Source: Candidatus Parcubacteria bacterium
Lineage (GTDB): Bacteria > Patescibacteriota > Patescibacteriia > CAIXNZ01
Assembly (NCBI GenBank): GCA_026395675.1
Contig: JAPLYF010000030.1
Coordinates: 1 to 35,482, forward strand
DNA: 35,482 nt
Direction: 5' to 3'
Positions within the stretch are counted from its first letter, which is position 1, and each line of letters begins with the position of its first letter. This document shows positions 29,260 through 35,482 of this stretch, in pieces. The notes beneath the pieces were generated by a model that was given only the letters and a program-made list of their open reading frames with translations, had not been told where the DNA came from and did not search any database. The position numbers and the translations under genes are program-made.

Positions 29260-30045
29260 ATGCCTGAACAAATTTTGCAAAAACCCCTTTCTCCCTGGCA
29301 AATTTTTCGTAAAACCTGGGAAATAATACGAACTGACTGGTTTAATTTAATTGCTATTATTTTTTTGGCTCTGATTATTCTTAGCCTTGTTATTTTGATT
29401 ATAACTTCGGCCTGGTCGCCTCTCTGGGTTATCGGTGTGATAAAAACCGATTACATCTTTACTTTTAGATTAATCTGGCAAGCCATAACCCTGATTATTC
29501 TTTATCTTATTTCTGCCCTGATCCAAATCTTGATGATTAACAGTTTATTAAATCCGCAATTAAATCTAAAGGGAAACCTCCGATCTATAAAAAACTATTT
29601 CTGGCAATTTTTGTTATTAATGATTATCCTCAATATTCTTTTGCTCTTGGCCGCCCTTCCTATTTATGTCGGGGTATTTTTTCTTCTTTTGCAAAGCTAC
29701 TTTTTAGGAATATTGTCTTTATTAATTAGTTTTATTTTAATAATCTTTCTGTGCGTCTATCTTATTTTTAGCCCTTTTATCTTAATTGAAAATAAACTTA
29801 GTTGGCATGAAGCCATGCTCAAATCTTTAGCCCTGAGCCAGGGCTATTTTGGCAATTTATTTTTAAAGATAGCGATTCTGATCTTAATTTTAGTGGGTCT
29901 AAATTATCTTTCTATCTTTCTTTTGACCCTGGGACTTATTGGTTTGATTTTAAGCGGTTTATTTACAATTGCTATGATTATCTTCGCCTTCCCTTATTTA
30001 CTGGCTCTTTACCAGGAAATAAAATCATTAAAACAGGTAACATAA
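29260..30045 (+). CDS. Polytopic membrane protein, unknown function
   Basis: 261 residues, very hydrophobic, with about six TM segments (27-50, 70-92, 110-135, 137-170, 197-222, 225-250). The pattern (N-terminal LSPWQIFRKTWEIIR, internal SPFILIENKLSWHEAMLKSLALSQGYFGNLFLK) resembles the glycerophosphodiester phosphodiesterase membrane-domain / DUF975-like group, in which a xxSxxLxKG-type amphipathic helix precedes each half. Only a structural resemblance; no catalytic residue can be named. It starts the plus-strand group that runs to the T4SS_pilin gene. Confidence 0.7.
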   Translation: MPEQILQKPLSPWQIFRKTWEIIRTDWFNLIAIIFLALIILSLVILIITSAWSPLWVIGVIKTDYIFTFRLIWQAITLIILYLISALIQILMINSLLNPQLNLKGNLRSIKNYFWQFLLLMIILNILLLLAALPIYVGVFFLLLQSYFLGILSLLISFILIIFLCVYLIFSPFILIENKLSWHEAMLKSLALSQGYFGNLFLKIAILILILVGLNYLSIFLLTLGLIGLILSGLFTIAMIIFAFPYLLALYQEIKSLKQVT

Positions 30046-30090
30046 AAAATTTCAAAGTCCAAATAATTAATAATAAATTAGAAATTTGCC

Positions 30091-30732
30091 ATGGCTGATT
30101 TAAATAATAAAACTATTACTCCAGGACAAGAGCCGCAAGCAAAAAGGGACTTAAGGCAGGCACAAAAATCTCAGAATTTGCCCTCTGGCAATTAATCGCT
30201 TGCTCAAGAGAAGAATAAAATGGAACAAACCCAGACCAAACAAATGGCTGCCCTAAAAGGTTATCGACCTGGAGAAAAAGAATACAAGCAACAATTGGAA
30301 TCAAGACGAAAGAAATCTAAACAGGGAGCGACTGGTAAAGGCGTGCAAGCCGCTGGCAAAGGCGCTCAAGCTGCTTCTCAAGTCGTTAGCGGTCTTGGCA
30401 AAAAAATTACAGCCGAGCTTTTAAAAAATTCCTGGCTTTATCTAATTGAAACTTTTGGTGCCACGATTTTATATATCAACTTCCATTTTTTCGGCAAATA
30501 TATTGCTGGTTCAGATGCCTTTTGTGAGTTTGGCGAGGAAGTGATCCCGGAAATTCCTGGTATGGAATCAGCCACGAAAGAAGTTAGTTCATTCGCAAAA
30601 TGGGTTGAAATTATTGCACTATTTTTGCTTGATTTCCTTATAATTCTGCTGGTTTTTTTCCTTGTTATTGTTTTAGTTTCACCGGTTTTACTAGCCATTG
30701 GCGTTATTCAATGGATACAAAATATTATTTAG
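30091..30732 (+). pseudogene. Two-TM protein interrupted by one in-frame stop
   Basis: The ATG at 30091 opens a frame (MADLNNKTITPGQEPQAKRD...LPSGN) that stops at TAA 30193-30195. The same frame then runs on (SLAQEKNKMEQTQTKQM...) to 30732. The joined product would be 213 residues: a hydrophilic, Gln/Lys-rich N-terminus, a Gly/Ala-rich KGVQAAGKGAQAASQVV stretch, and two hydrophobic segments (in the 30220 numbering, about 80-96 and 129-168). A single C-to-T change (CAA to TAA) explains the stop. Alternatively only the downstream frame, from the ATG at 30220 (170 aa), is used and the upstream part is a separate 34-codon ORF. Neither start has a clear SD. Family not recognised; context suggests a role with the neighbouring pilin-type protein. 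Confidence 0.6.
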
Positions 30733-30761
30733 ATATTTAAAAAAATAATAATCATAATTCT

Positions 30762-32024
30762 ATGACTGAAAGAACAAAAAAAATTTTAATTATAATTGGT
30801 TTTATCATTTTAACTTTGCTCATTGCGTTTGCTATTTATTATTTATTTTTTCGACAGCTTATCGCACCTACGGTGCCCGTAGTGCCTGTTAACCTGCCCC
30901 CAACTGCCGGACTGCCAACTTTACCGCCGGCTTTAAATCTAGTGCCTTATGTACCGCCTCTGAACTTACCTCCTGGCATCAGACCAGAAATACCTTCCGC
31001 ACCAATTGCTCCTGCACCGGCTTTTAAGCCTTTTATTTCTAATACAGCTGCTGGCGGTTTAACTAATTTTCAAACCCTGGTTGACTTGCCTAGTCATGAT
31101 CTTTTTCTGAATACCAATGGAAAAGATCTGATCTATTATGACCCTGCCACTGGCTTCTTTTACACTCTCACGCCTGATGGCCAAAAAAATCTCTTATCCA
31201 ATATTCCTTTTAGGAATGTATCGAAATCAACATTTTCACCGAACCGGCAAAAAGCAATCTTGGAATATCCCAATGGCTCCAAAATAATTTATGACTTTAA
31301 TCAGAAACAATCAGTCACCTTGCCCTCACAATGGAAAGATTTTGTTTTTTCTAATGACAGCCAAAAGATCGCCTTTAAAGACATGAAAATAGATGCAGAA
31401 AACCGTTACCTTGCCGTGGCCGATACCAAGGGCGGAAATTATAATGAAATAGAGATGCTGGGCGATAAAGATGGCGATGTTTATATGACCTGGTCGCCCA
31501 ATAATCAATTTGTGGCTTTGTCGCGGGATCCCCTTGATGGCGACCGCTCCATAGTTTATCCGATTGGTTTCAATGGTGAAAATTTCCGCTCGCTCACGGT
31601 AGAGGGACGTGACATGCGCTTTGATTGGTCGCCGAGCGGCAATAAATTGGTTTACAGCGTTTATAATTCGGTTTCGAATTATAATCCAGAATTATGGGTA
31701 GTCAATAGCTCGCCAGATCTTTTGGGCACTGGACGTTATGACCTGGGCATCAAAACCTGGGCTGATAAATGCGCCTTTGCTTCTGAAGATACCCTTTATT
31801 GCGCTGTGCCCCGCACTTTGGATAAAGGCACTGGTTTCAGGCCGGATCTGGCAGATAATACCCCGGATGATTATTATAAAATAAATATTGCCAAAGGCAC
31901 GGCTGAATTAGCTGCCCAGCCCCTCTTTGATACTACTGTTGCTAAAATGATTATTAGTTCAGATGGTAAAACTCTTTATTGGTTAGAAAAAAATACCGGC
32001 CTAATTAAAAAAATGGATTTATAA
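30762..32024 (+). CDS. TM-anchored protein with proline-rich linker and beta-propeller-like domain
   Basis: 420 residues: TM (8-30), proline-rich linker (32-95; VPVVPVNLPPTAGLPTLPPAL, LNLPPGIRPEIPSAPIAPAPAF), then a beta-rich extracytoplasmic domain with WD40/TolB-like repeats (DGQKNLLSNIP..STFSPNRQKAIL, DFVFSNDSQKIAF, MTWSPNNQFVALS, FDWSPSGNKLVYS, MIISSDGKTLYWL). Each repeat has the S-P-x-x-x-x-x-h-h-h pattern of TolB/PD40 blades. No enzymatic motif. Ends 4 bp before the DsbA-like gene. Likely an envelope scaffold partner in the same system as the DsbA and pilin-type proteins. Confidence 0.8.
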   Translation: MTERTKKILIIIGFIILTLLIAFAIYYLFFRQLIAPTVPVVPVNLPPTAGLPTLPPALNLVPYVPPLNLPPGIRPEIPSAPIAPAPAFKPFISNTAAGGLTNFQTLVDLPSHDLFLNTNGKDLIYYDPATGFFYTLTPDGQKNLLSNIPFRNVSKSTFSPNRQKAILEYPNGSKIIYDFNQKQSVTLPSQWKDFVFSNDSQKIAFKDMKIDAENRYLAVADTKGGNYNEIEMLGDKDGDVYMTWSPNNQFVALSRDPLDGDRSIVYPIGFNGENFRSLTVEGRDMRFDWSPSGNKLVYSVYNSVSNYNPELWVVNSSPDLLGTGRYDLGIKTWADKCAFASEDTLYCAVPRTLDKGTGFRPDLADNTPDDYYKINIAKGTAELAAQPLFDTTVAKMIISSDGKTLYWLEKNTGLIKKMDL

Positions 32025-32028
32025 AAAT

Positions 32029-32724
32029 ATGCCAAACCCAGACCAAAAAATTTCTTATAAATCGCCAAAATTCTATTTTGTTTACTTTATTATTTTTTCC
32101 ATTATTATTCTTTTAATCTTTTCTTTTAAAATTGTGGGCTATTATTGGGATTACTGGTCAATCATCAGAAATATGGATAAATATTACAAAGGCAGACAAA
32201 CAGAGCTTGTGCAGGTCTATCCCCAAATTAATCAAGGAGACCCAGTCAAGGGCGCTCCTGATGCCAAAGTAATCATTTATGAATATAGTGATTTTTTCTG
32301 TTCTGCTTGCAAAGACAGACAAGCCGATCTGACTGCTTTGGAAAAATATTTCGGCAATAAAATTAGTTTTGTCTTTAAGGGCCTGCCACTTGATCATCCG
32401 GAAAGCAATAACGCCATGCTGGCTGCCTACTGCGCGGCTGATCAAAATAAATTCTGGGAATATAAGGATCTTTTATTTAATAATCAAGCGCTCTTGAATG
32501 AACAAATGTACCGCGAATTAGCCACCCAATTGGGTCTAAATCTTGATCAATTCAACCAATGTTATAGCCAGAAAAAATACCAGCCAATAATTACTAATAA
32601 CCTGGCTGATGCCCTGGGCTTACAAATTAATTCCACGCCCACGCTCTATATCAATAGGCAAAAAATAGAGGGCTTCTTTGATTTTACTTCTATAAAGGGC
32701 ACTGTGGAACAAGGATTAAGATAA
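32029..32724 (+). CDS. DsbA-like thiol-disulfide oxidoreductase, membrane-anchored
   Basis: 231 residues. One N-terminal TM anchor (16-38), then a thioredoxin fold with helical insertion: active-site CSAC (91-94) in YSDFFCSACKDRQ, PLDHPESNNAMLAAYCA (120-136), DQFNQCYSQKKY and the cis-Pro loop STPTLYINR (202-210). This matches DSBA-like thioredoxins (BdbD/DsbA type) which oxidise secreted cysteines. Two further cysteines (135, 178) may pair. It is 5 bp before a gene coding for a protein with 34 cysteines, a probable substrate. No DsbB/VKOR partner is seen in the window. Confidence 0.92.
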   Translation: MPNPDQKISYKSPKFYFVYFIIFSIIILLIFSFKIVGYYWDYWSIIRNMDKYYKGRQTELVQVYPQINQGDPVKGAPDAKVIIYEYSDFFCSACKDRQADLTALEKYFGNKISFVFKGLPLDHPESNNAMLAAYCAADQNKFWEYKDLLFNNQALLNEQMYRELATQLGLNLDQFNQCYSQKKYQPIITNNLADALGLQINSTPTLYINRQKIEGFFDFTSIKGTVEQGLR

Positions 32725-32729
32725 AATAA

Positions 32730-34157
32730 ATGAAAAGAAAAAAATTATTTTCTATTTTAATTTATAGTTACTTCTTACTATTTTTATTTTTTTCTTCTTT
32801 TGTTTTTGTAAAAAATGTTTGGGCAACAACCTGTTATGTTGATAGTAAACCTGGTACTTGTAAGGCAACTTGCGATATAACTGAAGACCAGAAAAATGAT
32901 TTTATAAATTGTACTGATTTGTTCAATGTTTACTGTTGCGTTCCTAAAACCGCGGGTGCTACTTGCGTCTCACCCAGCTCCTGTGCCACAACTTGTCCAG
33001 CAGACAGGCAAGGAAGCTTTGCGGAAAACAGTTGGTGCGCAAATAATCAAACTCCTAAAATTTATTGCTGCAAACCAGCTCCTGCCGCCACTCAACCACC
33101 ACCAACAACAACAGCTGGTACTACTGGGGGCACTGCTGGCCCTTTACAACTGCAATTGCAGATTCCCATTGGTAATTTGAGCTTAATGACTATTTCTGGC
33201 TCTTCTATTGGCCAGTATATCAAAGCCGTCTTTGTTTTTGGTTCAGCCACTACTGTGGCCCTGGCCATTATCATGGTCATGGCTGGCGGCGTCAAATGGA
33301 TCTTATCTGGCGGCGAACCTAATAAAATAGGCGAGGCCAAAGATACAATTTTAAAAGCCCTCTTGGGCATGTTTATCGCCCTCTTTGCTGTTTTTATGCT
33401 GCAAACAATCAGCCCGGGCACAGTGACTTTTCAACCCATAACTCCTGAGTTTATTGCCGGCATGGCAAACCCCACCGGCGGAGGTGCGCCCAACCCCCAA
33501 GATATTGTGGCCAATGAATGCAACCTTAAAAATCCTCGCGCCTCATGTTTTGCCGAGGCCTGTGACCAACTCACTCCTGCAAGAGTAGTGAGCACTGCTG
33601 GTGGAACTTGCGAAACAGCCAAGCCAAATTGCTGCGCAGAAACAGGTCCAGTTATAACCTGCCAAGACAAATCGGGTTGTGCTTCAAATCAATATTGCGC
33701 TTCAGCGGGAACGGGCCAGCCGGGCAGATGTTTTGATAAAAGAGACCTTGGCGCGAATTGTAAAGAAAATATAGTTGGCGGCACACATTTTGAAACTTGG
33801 CTAGGTGGCGGAGCAAATGATGTTTGTATAAGTGGAAGTTGCGTGGGTTGGACTTCTGCCGGAATTAATATATGCGTTCCAAAAAGTGGTACTGGAATAG
33901 TAAACAACCCTTGTACAGATTCAAACCAATGCTCACCACATTTTTTTTGCGCTAGCGAAAACTTTAAGATTGGAAATAAAACAGATTCTGGCAAAAAACC
34001 TAAACCTGACAAAGGCACATGCCAGAAAAAAATACCTAAAGGAGATACAACTACAGTGTGCCAGGATTGGGAAGTTAATAGCAGTACTGATAATGGAGCT
34101 TGTGATAGTGGCGCCTGCCCTTTTTACTTTTTAGGAAAGGCTACTTGTCAAGAATAA
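32730..34157 (+). CDS. Cysteine-rich T4SS_pilin-type membrane protein
   Basis: 475 residues. Signal/TM segment (8-30), a Cys-rich domain (about 33-116, 12 Cys), a Thr/Gly/Pro linker, then two TM segments (about 160-190 and 203-226) with GQYIKAVFVFGSATTVALAIIMVMAGGVKWILSGG and KDTILKALLGMFIALFAVFMLQTISPG. This pair is the pattern of the T4SS_pilin/TrbC-like domain common in Patescibacteria. A second Cys-rich domain (about 255-475, 22 Cys) follows, with EGF-like spacing (CQDKSGCASNQYCASAGTGQPGRC, CTDSNQCSPHFFC). All 34 Cys lie outside the membrane core. Proposed role: surface pilus or secretion-related subunit, disulfide-stabilised by the DsbA-like enzyme upstream. Unlike short pilins it carries large extra domains. 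Last gene before the terminator at 34194-34231. Confidence 0.82.
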   Translation: MKRKKLFSILIYSYFLLFLFFSSFVFVKNVWATTCYVDSKPGTCKATCDITEDQKNDFINCTDLFNVYCCVPKTAGATCVSPSSCATTCPADRQGSFAENSWCANNQTPKIYCCKPAPAATQPPPTTTAGTTGGTAGPLQLQLQIPIGNLSLMTISGSSIGQYIKAVFVFGSATTVALAIIMVMAGGVKWILSGGEPNKIGEAKDTILKALLGMFIALFAVFMLQTISPGTVTFQPITPEFIAGMANPTGGGAPNPQDIVANECNLKNPRASCFAEACDQLTPARVVSTAGGTCETAKPNCCAETGPVITCQDKSGCASNQYCASAGTGQPGRCFDKRDLGANCKENIVGGTHFETWLGGGANDVCISGSCVGWTSAGINICVPKSGTGIVNNPCTDSNQCSPHFFCASENFKIGNKTDSGKKPKPDKGTCQKKIPKGDTTTVCQDWEVNSSTDNGACDSGACPFYFLGKATCQE

Positions 34158-34193
34158 ATAGAATCTAATTAATTAAAATTGTTTCTTTTTCTA

Positions 34194-34231
34194 AGCAATA
34201 ATTATTTAAAATTAATTATTGCTTTTTATTT
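34194..34231 (+). terminator. Rho-independent terminator after the T4SS_pilin gene
   Basis: Perfect 11-bp stem AGCAATAATTA/TAATTATTGCT (34194-34204 with 34213-34223), 8-nt loop, T-rich tail to 34231. The stem is AT-rich. Confidence 0.75.
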
Positions 34232-34240
34232 TAACAGGCA

Positions 34241-34269
34241 TTTCTTTTTCTTGAATTATTTGCTAAGAT
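34241..34269 (+). promoter_or_regulatory. Possible promoter of radA
   Basis: TAAGAT (34264-34269) preceded by TTTGC, as in other promoters here; the -35 region (34241-34246, TTTCTT) is poor. Leader of about 85 nt holding a palindrome-free CATAATTCAG repeat (34325-34350). Confidence 0.4.
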
Positions 34270-34361
34270 GATGATATGAAATAAGTTTAAAATTCAAAGT
34301 ACAAAATAAAAAATTACAATTTTTCATAATTCAGATTTCAGAGTTCATAATTCTAAAACCT

Positions 34362-35482
34362 ATGCCCAAACAACCTCAAACCATATTCACCTGCTCTAAA
34401 TGCGGCGCGCAATTCCCTAAATGGATTGGTCGCTGTGCTTCTTGCGGCGCTTGGGGAACTGTCACTGAAGAAATCCAATCCCCAATCTCTAATCTCCAAT
34501 CTCCAATCCCAAAAATTGATAAGGATCAGCTGATTGATTTCCAAAAAACGCCGCCGCCGAGCCACGCCAGATTGCAAACCCAGATCTCGGAATTTGACCG
34601 AGTACTAGGCGGCGGAATTGTCATCGGTAGCTTGATTTTACTGGGTGGCGAGCCAGGCATTGGCAAATCAACCCTAGTTTTGCAAATCTGTGACCAGATC
34701 AAATCCCCTATTTTATATGTTTCAGGTGAAGAATCAGCTTCCCAGATTAAAATGAGAATTGACAGATTAAATCTGGATTTTGCCAATTTAAAATTCCTTG
34801 GCGAGAATAACATGGAAAGAATCGTGGCCTTTGCCATTGAAGAAAAACCTAGTTTACTAATAATTGACTCAATTCAAACCTTATACTCCTCTGAATTGCC
34901 TTCTGAAGCTGGCTCAATTAACCAAGTGCGAATCTGCACGGTTAAACTTTTAGAAATTGCTAAAAAATTTAATATCCCGATTTTAATTATCGGCCATATA
35001 ACCAAAGACGGCCTGGTGGCCGGCCCCAAATCATTGGAACATTTAGTTGACGCTGTCCTCTACCTTGAAAGTTCAAGCAAAGATGATTTCCGCCTTTTGC
35101 GCTGCACCAAAAACCGTTTTGGCTCTACCAATGAATTGGGAGTATTCAATATGACCAGCCAGGGCTTGCTGGAAGTTAAAAATCCTTCTGAACTTTTTCT
35201 GCCGCAAAACCAGGAGCCGATTTCCGGCTCTGCTCTCACCTGCATAATGGAAGGCAGCCGGCCGTTTTTAATTGAAGTCCAGGCCCTAGCCAGTAAAACT
35301 CTATTTGGCTATCCCCAAAGAAAAACCGCTGGCTTTGATTTAAATAGATTGCAGATGTTAATCGCGGTCTTAATTAAAAGAGCTAATATTCCTTTAGTTA
35401 ACCAGGATGTGCATCTTAATGTCACTGGCGGTTTGAAAATCACGGAAACCGGCGCTGATTTGGCTGTTTGCCTGGCTATTAT
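34362..35482 (+). CDS. radA: DNA repair protein RadA (Sms), N-terminal part (cut by window edge)
   Basis: 373 residues visible of about 450. RadA is a RecA-like ATPase that promotes branch migration in recombination. Seen: N-terminal zinc finger CSKCGAQFPKWIGRCASCGAW (Cys11, Cys14, Cys25, Cys28); Walker A GGEPGIGKST; Walker B region LLIIDSIQTLYSS; the RadA-specific KNRFG motif (TKNRFGSTNELGVF); and the start of the Lon-like C-terminal domain (GFDLNRLQMLIAVLIKR...NVTGGLKITETGADLAVCLAI), where the window ends. Between the zinc finger and the core (about residues 37-51) is a linker coded by five tandem heptamers (34475-34509). The ATG at 34362 has no SD. Confidence 0.95.
   Translation, partial: MPKQPQTIFTCSKCGAQFPKWIGRCASCGAWGTVTEEIQSPISNLQSPIPKIDKDQLIDFQKTPPPSHARLQTQISEFDRVLGGGIVIGSLILLGGEPGIGKSTLVLQICDQIKSPILYVSGEESASQIKMRIDRLNLDFANLKFLGENNMERIVAFAIEEKPSLLIIDSIQTLYSSELPSEAGSINQVRICTVKLLEIAKKFNIPILIIGHITKDGLVAGPKSLEHLVDAVLYLESSSKDDFRLLRCTKNRFGSTNELGVFNMTSQGLLEVKNPSELFLPQNQEPISGSALTCIMEGSRPFLIEVQALASKTLFGYPQRKTAGFDLNRLQMLIAVLIKRANIPLVNQDVHLNVTGGLKITETGADLAVCLAI
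34475..34509 (+). repeat. Five tandem heptamers inside radA
   Basis: CCAATCC-CCAATCT-CTAATCT-CCAATCT-CCAATCC in a row, coding for SPISNLQSPIP in the linker after the zinc finger. The unit is 7 bp, not a multiple of three, so a change in copy number would shift the reading frame. Confidence 0.85.

Noticed and set aside
30193-30195. Alternative genetic code at the in-frame stop
   Set aside because: The codon is TAA; the recoded stop known from some Patescibacteria is TGA, and other genes here end normally in TAA or TAG.

Overview
The window looks like a piece of a Candidate Phyla Radiation / Patescibacteria genome. The basis is family content: a DUF4012 membrane protein, a T4SS_pilin-type protein, a bactofilin-like membrane protein, LemA-HtpX, several GT2 glycosyltransferases and a small set of core genes. 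The sequence is AT-rich and most start codons have no Shine-Dalgarno (SD) sequence. The order or family cannot be named from the sequence alone. No tRNA, rRNA, CRISPR array or transposase gene was seen. Genes use the standard stop codons.

Layout. Positions 1-3700 (minus): holB - BNR-repeat lipoprotein - frr - glyS (glyS runs off the left edge), from a promoter that would give a leaderless holB mRNA. 3749-10514 (minus): mreB, the DUF4012 protein and three glycosyltransferases (one broken), i.e. cell shape and surface glycan functions, separated by palindromic repeats. 10631-12588: acylphosphatase (minus), then a TerC/DUF475 membrane protein and a flavodoxin-fold FMN reductase (plus). 12649-16250 (minus): dapB, a nucleoside deoxyribosyltransferase, a beta-barrel-like secreted protein and an orphan four-TM protein. 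These four genes stand out by strong SD sequences. 16250-16970 holds no conventional gene but has two short promoter-to-terminator cassettes. 16977-23515 (minus): rseP - pheS - pheT - secreted TM-anchored protein - small TM/coiled-coil protein. 23519-23849 (plus): a promoter, a highly structured non-coding RNA and a terminator. 23847-27384 (minus): murI, phosphohexomutase and a bactofilin-like membrane protein. 27574-34223 (plus): lemA, htpX, a polytopic membrane protein, a two-TM protein with an in-frame stop, a beta-propeller-like TM protein, a DsbA-like oxidoreductase and a cysteine-rich T4SS_pilin protein, closed by a terminator. radA runs off the right edge.

Most notable points. (1) An unassigned structured RNA with a consensus promoter and terminator. 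(2) A palindromic element of at least 32 identical bp sits inside the coding sequences of both pheT and murI, read in different frames, like the Rickettsia palindromic elements. (3) Several dispersed palindromic and inverted-repeat families, some with apparent empty sites and some ending right at start codons. (4) A predicted outer-membrane-type beta-barrel in a lineage thought to lack an outer membrane. (5) A glycosyltransferase that lost its metal-binding segment. (6) Five tandem heptamers inside radA. (7) A recurring GC dinucleotide in front of the -10 box (GC-TANNNT). Everything rests on reading the sequence; no database search was run.
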